From the IMG/VR virus record IMGVR_UViG_3300032296_001139, positions 1 through 44,980 of that record: a stretch of DNA of 44,980 bases; one strand, written 5' to 3'. Shown piece by piece: positions 16,238 to 24,985 of the stretch; position 1 is the first letter of the stretch; every line of letters begins with the position of its first letter. Below the pieces are notes generated by a model, which worked only from the letters and a program-made list of their open reading frames with translations, did no database searches and had not been told where the DNA came from. The DNA comes from a virus. The position numbers were made by a program, and so were the translations under genes.

Positions 16238-16840
16238 ATGGCCTGCGAACTGAGAAGCGACCTTGCGCTTTCGATCCCTCTAAGGATTGTTTTTTATACA
16301 GCAGATGATTTGCTGAAGATGGAAGACATCTCACTAGTATCTAAGATCTGGTGGTGGATCAGAGCGCGATTGATTGAAGTACTGACAGGGTGGAAGTACT
16401 GTCATGTACAAGCGTTTTATGACGAGATGACTCACTACACACCGTATCATGGTACTACGTTTGCCATGTACGCCTCTAGTGACGATAGACCATGGAGTGT
16501 TCAGTATCTCTTGTATGATATTTGGTTCCATGACTTTCCGTATACTCCGACAGAGATCTCATTCTGGAAGAATCTACGATGGTGGTGGAACAACTACCGA
16601 GGCCGCAGACCAAGAAACTGCATGGCCGAGGTCGAATACATCATGCGAATGATGCTGACAAAGGAAACTGATTATGCCTGTAAACTTCGGTGTAAGTTCA
16701 AATCAATTGAACAAATTGAAAAGTCGATTCTTCGGGGCGAGTGGGGGAGATTCCTCCAGCGATTGCCCTGTGACCCTGACCCCAGAGTTTGTTCAATGGC
16801 TCCAAAAGAAGGTGGACTCTTTGGAGTGGAGCAGATCTGA
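16238..16840 (+). CDS. Putative permuted NlpC/P60-like cysteine hydrolase (200 aa)
   Basis: A 200-aa protein directly after the exonuclease stop. Two segments suggest a circularly permuted papain-like fold: GWKYCHVQAFYD (His56), comparable with the 'YSHV' histidine site, and RPRNCMAEVEYIM (Cys128), comparable with the later nucleophile. Such proteins hydrolyse amide or ester bonds in cell wall or lipids. Many Trp residues lie between the two sites. The first codons coincide with the conserved 40-nt element at 16,242, so translation may really start at the ATG at 16,319 (residue 28) when transcription begins there. The last 167 nt overlap the next gene in another frame. Family call is tentative. 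Confidence 0.5.
   Translation: MACELRSDLALSIPLRIVFYTADDLLKMEDISLVSKIWWWIRARLIEVLTGWKYCHVQAFYDEMTHYTPYHGTTFAMYASSDDRPWSVQYLLYDIWFHDFPYTPTEISFWKNLRWWWNNYRGRRPRNCMAEVEYIMRMMLTKETDYACKLRCKFKSIEQIEKSILRGEWGRFLQRLPCDPDPRVCSMAPKEGGLFGVEQI
16242..16281 (+). promoter_or_regulatory. Candidate phage-RNA-polymerase promoter, copy B
   Basis: Second copy of the 40-nt element: CCTGCGAACTGAGAA, spacer, then TTGCGCTTTCGATCCCTC. It is nearly identical to copy C at 34,398, apart from the spacer. It lies just after the exonuclease gene at the switch from replication to virion genes, within the first codons of the frame opening at 16,238. Confidence 0.55.
16272..16295 (+). terminator. Short hairpin with T-run inside element B
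   Basis: CGATCC (16,272-16,277) can pair with GGATTG (16,284-16,289, one G-U) around CTCTAA, followed by six T residues. Copy C of the element runs into a much stronger terminator at the same relative place. It may end replication-block transcripts reading in from upstream, but only 6 bp support it. Confidence 0.35.
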
Positions 16841-16958
16841 CGGAAAGAACTCGGTGTCACCCGAGGATATTGCATTCATTACCGGACAACAGAAGATTGT
16901 CCGTATCATTGAAAACGAAATGGAGAAGCAACATGGGCATGGGCGGCAAAGCACCTAA
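16674..16958 (+). CDS. Hypothetical protein upstream of portal (94 aa)
   Basis: A 94-aa protein with AAAGGAA about 9 nt before the ATG. The second half is convincingly protein-like: TLTPEFVQWLQKKVDSLEW, then VSPEDIAFITGQQKIVRIIEN, a helical pattern. The first 167 nt overlap the end of 16,238-16,840 in another frame, which is unusually long for this genome; either the upstream protein ends as shown or one start is mis-chosen. No family recognised. Location just before the portal suggests a small virion-assembly factor (inference). Confidence 0.55.
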   Translation: MPVNFGVSSNQLNKLKSRFFGASGGDSSSDCPVTLTPEFVQWLQKKVDSLEWSRSDGKNSVSPEDIAFITGQQKIVRIIENEMEKQHGHGRQST

Positions 16959-17130
16959 GCCTCCGCCTCTTCCTCCCGCACCTAAGCGTGAGGAGCTGGC
17001 CGCTGAGGACTACGCCAAGAAAGCTGCCGAACTTCGTGCGCTTCGAGAAGCTTCTATGGCGAGAAACGAACAGCTCACACAGCGTGGGCGACAATCATTG
17101 ACCAACCCCGGACTGGGGATTCCGGAGTAA
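16933..17130 (+). CDS. Proline-rich small protein before portal (65 aa)
   Basis: A 65-aa protein starting MGMGGKAPKPPPLPPAPKRE, with GGAGAAG upstream of the ATG. The Gly/Pro-rich head is followed by a charged helix (LAAEDYAKKAAELRALREAS) and a tail ending in NPGLGIPE. Small proteins with a polyproline N-terminus directly before the portal gene are frequent in T7-like and other podoviruses, function unknown. It ends 3 nt before the portal start and overlaps the preceding gene by 26 nt. Confidence 0.7.
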   Translation: MGMGGKAPKPPPLPPAPKREELAAEDYAKKAAELRALREASMARNEQLTQRGRQSLTNPGLGIPE

Positions 17131-17133
17131 GCA

Positions 17134-18696
17134 ATGACAGAACAAACACTTGAACAACGGTTTGACACACTCGAATCAGAACGACTGATCCTGTTGGATC
17201 GCAAGCGTGAGTGTGCCGAATATACATTCCCCATCATGTTGCCTCCCGAGAACTGGGACGAGCAAGATGAACTTGATACCCCTCTGAACTCAGCTCCTGC
17301 TATCGGAGCCGCAGCCTTGGCCGCTAAGATTGCCAACGCTGTGTTGCCCACCAACGGATCTCCCATCGTGTCTCCGAACGTGATGGTTCCGATGGGTGTG
17401 CCTGCCGCCGCGTACGAGCAAGTTCAGAATACGATCTCGATGTATGATGCCGAGATTATGACCCGTCTTCAGTCAAGCAACTTCCGACCCGAACTGCACA
17501 ATGTGTGTTTGGATCTGGTTGTAATTGGAGACACCTTGTTGGAGTTGTTGCCTAACGGTAACTTCCGCAAGCATCGGCTTGATAACTATGTCGTAATCCG
17601 CAAGGAAGACGGCTCGATCTATGAGTTGGTTGTGCGCACCTGGGTTGATCCCGAGACGCTTCCTGACCGACTCAAGAACAGACCCGGACCGTCAGGTTCG
17701 TACAAGCAGGGCAATCGACTGCTCGAACCCAAGTACACACGCTGTGTGTGGAACGAGGGCAAGAAGCGATACGATGTCACGGACGAATTCCGTGGCGAAC
17801 CGATCAACAGCAAGACCTACTACACGGTGTTGCCGTACTTTGCCCTGAAGTATGGAACCTCCGCCAGTAACAACTACGGCCTGAGCATCATTGAATCCCT
17901 CCTGGGTGACATTAGATCGCTTATGGCGCATTCCCTTGCCTTGTTGCAGGGTAGTGCCGCCAACTCAGAGTTCCGCCTGTGCGTCAATCCTGCCGGAGTT
18001 ACAGACCTCGGTCGTATGGCAAACTCTGCCAACGGTGACTGGGTGTCCGCCCGCCGAGAAGACGTGTTCGTCATGCAACTTGGTAGTCCTGTTCAGGTGC
18101 AAGTCACCATGGCGGCTGTCGATAAGTATGAGCAGACGATTCTGAAGGCGTTGCTGTACAACTTGGCCTATACGGGCCAGAACCGTGAACGTGTCACGGC
18201 TACGGAAATTAATGCCACCATTCAATCCATTGAAGGCGGCTTGTCAGGTATCCTGAGTGCCATCACCCAGGAGTTGCATGTGCCGCTTGTGAAGCGTTTG
18301 TCATTCAACATGGCGAACGACGAGAACACGGATCAGAACGTGCGTGTCCTTGCTCAGGGTGTCGTCAATGACGTTGCACCTCTGAAGTTGCGTTCGGGTA
18401 TTGAAGCGTTGCATCGTGAAATTCAATCCATGCGTCTGATGCAGGGTGTCCAAATCATTGGCTCTCTGCCTCCGACCGCAGTACAAGATATCAAATGGCG
18501 TAATGTTGTGTTTGACTTGATGGCTGGTCTCGGCTTCGTGGGTGATCGTTATCTCCTTACCGAAGAAGAGAAGATGCAAGCACAACAGCAGGCAATGCAA
18601 ATGCGTGTTGCCGAGGAGACCGCTACATCAGCAGGTGTCGCCGCTGGCGAACAGATGATGCAGCAGCCACAAATGCCGCCTGAAGGAGTTGCTTAA
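17134..18696 (+). CDS. Portal (head-tail connector), T7 gp8-like (520 aa)
   Basis: Forms the dodecameric ring through which DNA enters and leaves the capsid. 520 aa against 535 in T7. The N-terminus (LEQRFDTLESERLILLDRKRE then CAEYTFPIMLPPE) and the segment following it, with AIGAAALAAKIANAVLPTN, match the family opening of a helix, a conserved aromatic-Pro strand and an Ala-rich helix. Towards the end, NRERVTATEINATIQSIEGG is the typical clip/stem region, and the C-terminus is Gln/Met-rich. Placed directly before the scaffold and capsid genes, with the stop overlapping the scaffold start. Confidence 0.92.
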   Translation: MTEQTLEQRFDTLESERLILLDRKRECAEYTFPIMLPPENWDEQDELDTPLNSAPAIGAAALAAKIANAVLPTNGSPIVSPNVMVPMGVPAAAYEQVQNTISMYDAEIMTRLQSSNFRPELHNVCLDLVVIGDTLLELLPNGNFRKHRLDNYVVIRKEDGSIYELVVRTWVDPETLPDRLKNRPGPSGSYKQGNRLLEPKYTRCVWNEGKKRYDVTDEFRGEPINSKTYYTVLPYFALKYGTSASNNYGLSIIESLLGDIRSLMAHSLALLQGSAANSEFRLCVNPAGVTDLGRMANSANGDWVSARREDVFVMQLGSPVQVQVTMAAVDKYEQTILKALLYNLAYTGQNRERVTATEINATIQSIEGGLSGILSAITQELHVPLVKRLSFNMANDENTDQNVRVLAQGVVNDVAPLKLRSGIEALHREIQSMRLMQGVQIIGSLPPTAVQDIKWRNVVFDLMAGLGFVGDRYLLTEEEKMQAQQQAMQMRVAEETATSAGVAAGEQMMQQPQMPPEGVA

Positions 18697-19478
18697 TGTC
18701 TATCAGTGTGGAACAACTTGAGGATTATTACAAGAACAATCCCGAGGCCATGGAACCTAAGTTCAATGGTGATGCTAAAAAAGCGGCTGAGGCTTACAAG
18801 AATCTTGAATCGGCTCTGACCAAGACGAAGCAAGAGTTGGCCCAGCTTAAGAATTCGACCGAAGCACGTTCGGCTACGGAGAACAAGGTAGTGACTACGG
18901 ACTCCTCAAGGAACGAGCCTGTACCTACCAGTATCCAGCCCTTGGATGGTCTGAAGATCCCAGACCCTCCCAAGTCCAACGTGTGGGACAAGGTTGACAC
19001 CGACATCCGCGACAACGGCGTGATCTCCGAGGAGACAGCCGCTGAACTCAAGGCGAACGGTGTCCCGGATCATTTGATTCATAACTTCCGTGAGGTTATG
19101 AATTACGCCGCCAAGTCCAAGCAGGAGCAGGCAATGAAGTTGCTCGGAGGCCAAGAAAACTACGAGGCCACGGTCAAGTTTGCCATGTCTCTACCTGAGG
19201 CTGAACGACGAGAAATCAATAAGGCGTTGAAGACCGATGCTTGGTCCACAGTACTGAGCGGTCTTCAGTCTCGACGGCTTGCTACTACAGCAAACGAACC
19301 CGTCAGGGACATCGCCGTCACTTCTTCATCTGGCACTGTCGCCAATCGCATTGACTTCAAGTCACACAATGACCTGATGCGTGCTATGGCGAATCCTCGA
19401 TACCGATCTGATCCCGATTATCAGAACATGATCGTGGAAGCCAGCAATCGCTTCTATGCAAAGAAGAACAAGAAATGA
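18696..19478 (+). CDS. Scaffolding (capsid assembly) protein, T7 gp9-like (260 aa)
   Basis: A 260-aa acidic, helical protein between portal and capsid. The N-terminus starts SVEQLEDYYKNNPEAMEPKF with a coiled-coil stretch (AEAYKNLESALTKTKQELA) and a disordered Ser/Thr/Pro region. The C-terminus has a short basic helix (NRFYAKKNKK), as scaffold proteins use to grip the coat protein. T7 gp9 is 307 aa. Identity rests on gene order and composition, since scaffolds diverge fast. Starts on the last base of the portal stop. Confidence 0.85.
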   Translation: MSISVEQLEDYYKNNPEAMEPKFNGDAKKAAEAYKNLESALTKTKQELAQLKNSTEARSATENKVVTTDSSRNEPVPTSIQPLDGLKIPDPPKSNVWDKVDTDIRDNGVISEETAAELKANGVPDHLIHNFREVMNYAAKSKQEQAMKLLGGQENYEATVKFAMSLPEAERREINKALKTDAWSTVLSGLQSRRLATTANEPVRDIAVTSSSGTVANRIDFKSHNDLMRAMANPRYRSDPDYQNMIVEASNRFYAKKNKK

Positions 19479-19483
19479 AGAAC

Positions 19484-19511
19484 GCACCTGTAGCCCACAG
19501 GTTACAGGTGC
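19484..19511 (+). other. Hairpin after the scaffold gene
   Basis: Perfect 9-bp stem GCACCTGTA (19,484-19,492) with TACAGGTGC (19,503-19,511), 6 nt after the scaffold stop, followed by ATTT but no real T-run. Together with the hairpin at 19,557 and a small stem TCGTC/GACGA near 19,660 it fills the 271-nt gap before the capsid gene, the longest gap in the virion block. No gene or tRNA is convincing there. It could be a processing site that gives the capsid mRNA its own 5' end. Confidence 0.5.
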
Positions 19512-19556
19512 ATTTACCACCATTCATCTGCGTGCAAACGTCGATGACACACTCCG

Positions 19557-19590
19557 CTCACCCAAGTGCCACAACCCTTGGGTGGGTTTC
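19557..19590 (+). terminator. Terminator-like hairpin between scaffold and capsid
   Basis: CTCACCCAAG (19,557-19,566) pairs with CTTGGGTGGG (19,577-19,586; one G-U) around a 10-nt loop and is followed by TTTC. A moderately strong intrinsic-type terminator 79 nt after scaffold. Because capsid must be highly expressed, its promoter may lie between here and 19,750, but I see no third-type promoter element in that stretch. Confidence 0.55.
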
Positions 19591-19749
19591 TCGATATGTC
19601 CCTGCCTGAGGGCGGTTGACCTCTATCGACGGTTCGATGTCGGCTGTCTGTGGCTCGTCGCGTTGACGAACAACCCGTAATGACAACAACCAACTGAGGC
19701 CGTTGTGTACTTATATTATTTTTGGTTTTATTAGACAAGGAAATTACAC

Positions 19750-20826
19750 ATGGCAATTTTTCGTCCCGGCTCAGACACCGCTAGTGGTGATCTGAATCCC
19801 AATGAACTTTGGCTCCCGATCTTCTCGGGCGAGACCTACCTCGCCTTTGAAGAGAACAACATCTTTGGCGGCATGGTGTCCATGCCCGTGATGCAGAAGG
19901 GTCTCGAATTCATCTTCAACTACTTTGGTACGGCCTCCAGCGAAACGCACGAGTCCGGCGCGACCATCGTTGGTACTGGCATCGCCAAGACCCAGCGTTC
20001 GGTGCACGTCGATGAGCGTCCGCTGTTCACGGCTGCCGAGTTCGATGATGTCGATGAACTCTTCGCTCAGTGGGAATACCGCTCCAACGTGGCCCTTGAG
20101 CATGGTCGTGAACTCGCTCGTCAGCTCGACAAGCGTACGGCCAAGCTGATCGTCAAGGCTGCTCAGACTCAGCGTCCTGGTGCGCTTACGGAATTCCGTG
20201 GTGGTAACCCCAACGGAAACGGCGGATATGTGTTGCTTGCCAACGGCGGTAACATCCTGACTGGTTGGAACGCCGCAGGCAACAACCGTGATCGTGCGGT
20301 GTTGATCCTGAAGGCGATTGACAACTACAACGTCAACGCCGATCAGATCAACCTGCCCGAGGGCGAGCAGACCTACTGCGTGGTTACGCCCGCCGTGTGG
20401 CACGCTATGCGTGACATTCAGAGCGTGATCTATGTCCCCGGATCTAACGGCTATAACGGTTCGCCGATGGCCGCTGATATGACGATCCCCGGAAACCCGA
20501 ACCCGGGTATCCATGCTGGTATGATGCGTAAGGACTACCTCATGTACAAGGGCGTCCACATCTACCAGAGCAACAACATTCCGACCACGAACACCACGTC
20601 CACCGAACCCACGAACACCTGGGGCGGCGACTTCACGAACACGGTCGGCATGATCTGGAAGAAGTCCTCGGTCGGTCTTGCCATCGTTCGCGGTGTCAAG
20701 GTCGAGACGGGTCGCAACGTCAGCACCCAGAGCGATCTCCTCGTGTCCTCCATCCACACTGGCGGTGGCGGCTTGCGTGTGGAAGGCGCATGGCAGTTGG
20801 TTAACGATAACGTTAGCCCGAGCTAA
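19750..20826 (+). CDS. Major capsid protein, T7 gp10-like (358 aa)
   Basis: The HK97-fold coat protein of the icosahedral head. 358 aa against 345 for T7 gp10A. It reads as T7-group coat: an N-terminal arm, a block with PVMQKGLEFIFNYFGTA, then VHVDERPLFTAAEFDDVDEL, and HAGMMRKDYLMYKGVHIYQSNN late. Codons are strongly biased to C-ending forms compared with its neighbours, as expected for the most abundant protein, and this leaves a long spurious frame on the other strand. AAGGAAA lies before the ATG. I see no slippery site near the stop that would give a longer second form like gp10B. Confidence 0.93.
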   Translation: MAIFRPGSDTASGDLNPNELWLPIFSGETYLAFEENNIFGGMVSMPVMQKGLEFIFNYFGTASSETHESGATIVGTGIAKTQRSVHVDERPLFTAAEFDDVDELFAQWEYRSNVALEHGRELARQLDKRTAKLIVKAAQTQRPGALTEFRGGNPNGNGGYVLLANGGNILTGWNAAGNNRDRAVLILKAIDNYNVNADQINLPEGEQTYCVVTPAVWHAMRDIQSVIYVPGSNGYNGSPMAADMTIPGNPNPGIHAGMMRKDYLMYKGVHIYQSNNIPTTNTTSTEPTNTWGGDFTNTVGMIWKKSSVGLAIVRGVKVETGRNVSTQSDLLVSSIHTGGGGLRVEGAWQLVNDNVSPS

Positions 20827-20867
20827 TTCATAATTTTACTTACACACACATATAGGAGATATAACTC

Positions 20868-21296
20868 ATGGCAGTTTACGATAATAAAGCTCAAGAGTTC
20901 GTTCTTGATGACGATTGCTCATACTCGAATGCGGCTGCAACAGGCGAATACGGCGTTTCGTCGTCGTCCGGCTTGTATGTTACCCGCATTAACCAGAAGG
21001 CTGTTCTCGGCACTCTCTGGGCTGTGATGCATCTCGGTACGGTGGATAACACTGGAATTATTCAGATCAACGATGACGGCACTATCGGCGTGGTGGATGC
21101 CGGTGGCCTTGCCCTGTCTACGGCTACGGGACAGGCTCTTGTTGATACCTCGACTGGTAACTCCAGCACGACCGACAACAAGTTGAACCTTGGTTGGTTT
21201 ACGGGAACTGATGGCAACAAGTATCTTGCCGTTTGTAACCGTCTTGACAGCACTAGCGTTGCCGCTGGCAAGATCAAGATCGCTCGCGTTGCTTGA
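20868..21296 (+). CDS. Putative head decoration or capsid-associated protein (142 aa)
   Basis: A 142-aa protein just after the capsid gene, with TAGGAGAT before its ATG and a strong terminator after its stop, so it belongs to the high-expression capsid unit. It is rich in Gly, Ser, Thr and Ala and in short beta-strands (GLYVTRINQKAVLGTLW, GIIQINDDGTIGVVDAGG), with few charged helices. Composition and place fit a decoration protein that binds the outer capsid, or a head fibre, but no family is recognised. Confidence 0.6.
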   Translation: MAVYDNKAQEFVLDDDCSYSNAAATGEYGVSSSSGLYVTRINQKAVLGTLWAVMHLGTVDNTGIIQINDDGTIGVVDAGGLALSTATGQALVDTSTGNSSTTDNKLNLGWFTGTDGNKYLAVCNRLDSTSVAAGKIKIARVA

Positions 21297-21311
21297 TATT
21301 TAAATACAACA

Positions 21312-21350
21312 AAACCCCACATTCAGAAATGGATGTGGGGTTTATTTCTT
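21312..21350 (+). terminator. Strong terminator after the capsid unit
   Basis: A 13-bp stem (AAACCCCACATTC at 21,312-21,324 with GGATGTGGGGTTT at 21,331-21,343, one G-U) with loop AGAAAT, followed by ATTTCTTT. This corresponds in place to the T-phi terminator of T7, which lies just after gene 10, and would set the capsid level above the downstream tail genes. Confidence 0.85.
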
Positions 21351-21365
21351 TAATCAGGAGATTAT

Positions 21366-21995
21366 ATGTCTAACATGAGATTCTCTCGTCTCACCGCCGT
21401 CAATCGCATTCTGATGTTTGCAGGTGAACAACCCGTTAACTCTCTGTCCGATGACGGCATCAATGACACAACCTTGGCAGAAGCCGCCTTGGATCAGTGT
21501 ACCGCAGAAATCCAGAAGGAAGGTCTTACCGTCAACACGGAGATCCACACCTATACGCCCGATGTCGAAGGTAACATCTATCTTCCCACCGGTACTTTGA
21601 GAGTCGATGCCGTCAAGTTCAACCGTAACGTGACCCAACGTGGGTATCAGCCCACTCGACTGTATGATCTTGACAACAACACCTACACCTTTACGGATGA
21701 GATTGAAATCAATCTTGTTGTTGGTATTGCGTTTGAAGATCTGCCGATGGACATTCAGTTTGCCATCGTTGACAAAGCCGCCCGCATGTATCAGATGATC
21801 ACTGTCGGTGATACCAACATGGATCAGATCCTGGCTGAACAGGAGCTTCGTTCCCGTATGGGAATGATGCGAGCCAACGAAGAACAAGGCGACTTCAATC
21901 TGTTTAAGAACATGAACAACAATGCGTACTGGGCCGTCACAAGATTGCGTAAACCCAGTGCCAAGTACAAGGGGCTGATTGACAATGGCTACTAA
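21366..21995 (+). CDS. Tail tube protein A, T7 gp11-like (209 aa)
   Basis: Forms the ring between portal and tail nozzle. 209 aa against 196 in T7. Opening RFSRLTAVNRILMFAGEQPV matches the 'aVNxiLxaiGexPv' start of gp11 relatives. GYQPTRLYDLDNNTYTFTD, then VVGIAFEDLPMDIQFAIVDKA and ITVGDTNMDQILAEQE, carry the family pattern of a late helix with DLP and an acidic end. ATCAGGAGAT precedes the ATG. First tail gene after the capsid terminator. Confidence 0.93.
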   Translation: MSNMRFSRLTAVNRILMFAGEQPVNSLSDDGINDTTLAEAALDQCTAEIQKEGLTVNTEIHTYTPDVEGNIYLPTGTLRVDAVKFNRNVTQRGYQPTRLYDLDNNTYTFTDEIEINLVVGIAFEDLPMDIQFAIVDKAARMYQMITVGDTNMDQILAEQELRSRMGMMRANEEQGDFNLFKNMNNNAYWAVTRLRKPSAKYKGLIDNGY

Positions 21996-24408
21996 TCCAT
22001 TTCCTATTCCGTCCTTTATCGGTGGCGTATCTACCCAGCCCGAGTCTCAGCGTGTCATGGGACAGACTTCTGAATCCCTGAACACCGTGTTGCCTATTGA
22101 GAAGGGACTGTCAAAGCGTAATGGTACGCTCCCGATCATCCCTCCCGGACGAGCCAACCACAGTCTTGATCTCACTGAAAGCAGTAAGATGTACTTTCAT
22201 TGGATCGACCGAGACACAAGCAGACGCTTTCTTGTTGTTATTAGATCTGATGCCGCGACAAACAACAACGACATGATTCAGATCTATGATGCTTTGACGG
22301 GTGCTAAGAAGACTGTTACCTACGACACTACGAATGGCAACCCAAGAGTCTATCTTAACACCAACAACAGCACAAGCTCGATCAAGTGCATCAGCTTCGG
22401 TGACACCACATTTCTGTTGAACACTGAAGTGACTGTCGCCACGGCAGGTACGGCAAACAGCTATACCTACACCAGCGAACACGAGATTGATGCAGCATCT
22501 TCCGGCTCAGTAACTATCAGCGGCGTGGGAGCTAATCGCTTTGTTCCTGTTGGTACAAAGTTTAATGTCTATGATCAAAACAATGTGCTTCAAAACGGAA
22601 CATACCGAACAACCCACGATGCCTATGTTGACGTAACACAAGATCACGTTGTTCTAAAGTATGTACTCGATAGTGGAACATCTTACAACTTTCAGACAAC
22701 TGACAAAGTAAGATTTGTCAATACCGACATCAGTTCCCCTGAAAACTACAGATATCGTGAATCATATCTCGACTTTCCTGAGAAACCTACCGCAGACAAC
22801 CAGTATTGGTATGCGGCAGGAGACACTGTTGGTCATCCAGCAGGATACTATAAGACACAGAACACGGCCAACGCAGGGCCTAAGTATGTTCGTGTTCCCG
22901 CTGTTGAAGCGGGGTGGAAGCTTGATGCGGCTACGATGCCTGTCAAGTTGTTCTACAATGCAAACGATACATTTACCTTGTCATGTTATGACTGGGTTCC
23001 GAGATACTCAGGAGACACGCTGACCAACCCTGCCCCTAAGTTTGTGGGTAAGAAACTCAGCTCCATGGTGTTCCATCAAGATCGCCTGTGGTTGTCGTGG
23101 GACGAGTTTGCCATGTCATCGGCTATCAGTGACTACGGTAACTTCTTCTTGGACAACTGGCGACAGGTGGGTGACAGCGACCCGGTTGATATTGCTACAT
23201 TCGGTACGACCGTGACGCAGATCAAGCACATGGTTTCGTTCGGTGTCAGCCTGGTGTTGTTCTGTACCGGTGCTTACCAGTACGAAGTGCGAGGCGGAGG
23301 AGACGGAGCGTTGACTCCCAGCTCTGTCAATGTATTCTCTACGACACGACACTCGGTTGACCACTCCTGTCCTCCTATCTTCATGGGAGGACGACTGTTC
23401 TTCCTGAGCAAGGAAGATCCTTCACGACTGTACGAATACTTCTATACGGATACCTCAAACGGCAATACCGCCGTTGATATCTCGTTGCATGTTCAGGGAT
23501 GGTTGCCTAACTCTCCTAAAGAACTTCGATCAATTGGTACGCAGAACATGGTCATGGCCACATTCGAGGACGATCCCTCAAGTGTTTATGTACACTACTG
23601 TGTGATTATGGGTAACGAGAAGGTGCAGGCAGCTTGGTGTAAGTGGCGATTCGGTGTTATCAATAATCCCAACGGAACTGAAACACTGGTCGATACGATC
23701 AAGTCGTTCAACACCTTTGATTCGTGGGTCTACGCCTTGATTAAACGAGGCTCTAGTTACTATCTTGACAAGATGTTTATCGGCGACGAGGCCAACGACT
23801 CCGGTCTTTCATTCGCCAACAAACTTGACAGACGCTTTACAGTCACTGGCAGCTACAACGCCAACACCAAGATAACTTCTTGGACTCTTCCGTTCCTGGA
23901 TGCCTCGATTAACAAGGTAATCCTTGGATCTGCCTTCGGCTCCAAAGCCGGATTCGAGCGTGTTGTAACAAACACCACGGTCGGAGGCGTTACGGTGCTG
24001 ACGTGTGCGGGACAATTCACCGCAGGCCCGTGCTTTGTGGGACGGTCTTACAACATGGTGGTTGAATTGACACCTCCATATGTCAAAGACCAGAACAACC
24101 GTGTGATTCCTGGTTCAATCTCGGTCATGGGACTACGGTTGATTCACAAGAACACAGGGTACTACAAGGTCGAAGTACAGCCGTACAAGAGAGAAACAAG
24201 CACTCACATCTTTAATCCGCTTCGTGTCGGTTCTGCGGTTGCAGGATCTATCGTAATCGAGAAGGACGGTGAGTTTGCCTGCAAGCCCATGGTTTCTTCC
24301 AAGAATATGTCAATTAAAATCACAAGTGATTCACACCTTCCGGCACGATTGATTTCGGGAACGATGTTAATTAGATTCGTTCCGCTCAAGCGTAACCCGG
24401 CTAAATAA
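21985..24408 (+). CDS. Tail nozzle (tail tube protein B), T7 gp12-like (807 aa)
   Basis: Forms the hexameric nozzle of the short tail. 807 aa against 794 in T7. The N-terminus (PFPIPSFIGGVSTQPESQR) is the family hallmark 'NGVSqQP'-type opening, followed by SLNTVLPIEKGLSKRNGTLP. Later features of the family are KLSSMVFHQDRLWLSW and VNVFSTTRHSVDHSCPP. ATG at 21,985 is preceded by AGGGG; a TTG two codons earlier is an alternative. It overlaps gp11 by 11 nt. Confidence 0.95.
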   Translation: MATNPFPIPSFIGGVSTQPESQRVMGQTSESLNTVLPIEKGLSKRNGTLPIIPPGRANHSLDLTESSKMYFHWIDRDTSRRFLVVIRSDAATNNNDMIQIYDALTGAKKTVTYDTTNGNPRVYLNTNNSTSSIKCISFGDTTFLLNTEVTVATAGTANSYTYTSEHEIDAASSGSVTISGVGANRFVPVGTKFNVYDQNNVLQNGTYRTTHDAYVDVTQDHVVLKYVLDSGTSYNFQTTDKVRFVNTDISSPENYRYRESYLDFPEKPTADNQYWYAAGDTVGHPAGYYKTQNTANAGPKYVRVPAVEAGWKLDAATMPVKLFYNANDTFTLSCYDWVPRYSGDTLTNPAPKFVGKKLSSMVFHQDRLWLSWDEFAMSSAISDYGNFFLDNWRQVGDSDPVDIATFGTTVTQIKHMVSFGVSLVLFCTGAYQYEVRGGGDGALTPSSVNVFSTTRHSVDHSCPPIFMGGRLFFLSKEDPSRLYEYFYTDTSNGNTAVDISLHVQGWLPNSPKELRSIGTQNMVMATFEDDPSSVYVHYCVIMGNEKVQAAWCKWRFGVINNPNGTETLVDTIKSFNTFDSWVYALIKRGSSYYLDKMFIGDEANDSGLSFANKLDRRFTVTGSYNANTKITSWTLPFLDASINKVILGSAFGSKAGFERVVTNTTVGGVTVLTCAGQFTAGPCFVGRSYNMVVELTPPYVKDQNNRVIPGSISVMGLRLIHKNTGYYKVEVQPYKRETSTHIFNPLRVGSAVAGSIVIEKDGEFACKPMVSSKNMSIKITSDSHLPARLISGTMLIRFVPLKRNPAK

Positions 24409-24418
24409 GGAAACACCT

Positions 24419-24973
24419 ATGGGAGTAGACCCAATATCACTGTCGCTTGGCATTGGAATGGCCGCCTTTGGTGCGGCTTCCAGTGCATCACAAGCCTCAG
24501 CTCAGAATAGAAACGCAAGACGACAGATGCAAATGTCTGCGGCTGCGGCCAAAGCCAACGAACTGTTGAACGATCAGGCCACTCAATCTCAAATCAGGAA
24601 GCTGTCCGCTCAGTTTGCTCAGTACAGCAAAGCCGTTGATGCGTCCTCCGCATTCAGAAATGTGGCAGGAAGTCAAGCATCGGAGGCAATCAGACGAGCC
24701 TCGCTTGCATCCGCCCTTGAGGATGTCACGAGTATTCAAAGACAAAGCGCAGCACAAGAAGCCAACATCTTTATTCAAGCCCAAAGCGAGATCAACCGAG
24801 CAAGATCCATGATTCAAAGTCCGTGGATGGCAGGCATCGGAGGAGGACTGCAGGGTCTTCAGGCAGGGTTGGCACTTAGTAGTTCACTGAGTGCTGCCGG
24901 TATTGGATCAAACCCTGCAGCACAAGGTTCAAACTTCATCGGACCGCCCGCCCCCAAATGGGCTGTGGGTTAA
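24419..24973 (+). CDS. Internal core protein, T7 gp14-like (184 aa)
   Basis: Ejected virion protein expected to form a pore in the outer membrane. 184 aa against 196 in T7. It has an N-terminal hydrophobic Gly/Ala-rich segment (SLSLGIGMAAFGAASSASQA), a long Gln/Ala-rich helix with NRNARRQMQMSAAAAKANEL, and a second Gly/Ala-rich hydrophobic stretch near residues 140-165 (GIGGGLQGLQAGLALSSSLS). Position after the nozzle gene and before the two large core genes is the same as in T7. Few strict motifs, so gene order carries much of the call. Confidence 0.8.
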   Translation: MGVDPISLSLGIGMAAFGAASSASQASAQNRNARRQMQMSAAAAKANELLNDQATQSQIRKLSAQFAQYSKAVDASSAFRNVAGSQASEAIRRASLASALEDVTSIQRQSAAQEANIFIQAQSEINRARSMIQSPWMAGIGGGLQGLQAGLALSSSLSAAGIGSNPAAQGSNFIGPPAPKWAVG

Positions 24974-24985
24974 TAGGAACACAAT

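Noticed and set aside
19594-19660. Possible tRNA, because of a GGTTCGAT T-loop-like word
   Set aside because: No matching acceptor stem or anticodon arm upstream; the T-stem would have only four pairs.
19771-20757. Long open frame (328 codons) on the minus strand across the capsid gene
   Set aside because: It is the mirror of strong C-ending codon bias in the capsid gene; no ribosome site, low-complexity product, and every supported gene is on the + strand.
20700-20826. Programmed frameshift giving a longer capsid form
   Set aside because: No slippery heptamer near the stop and no open continuation in another frame before the next gene.
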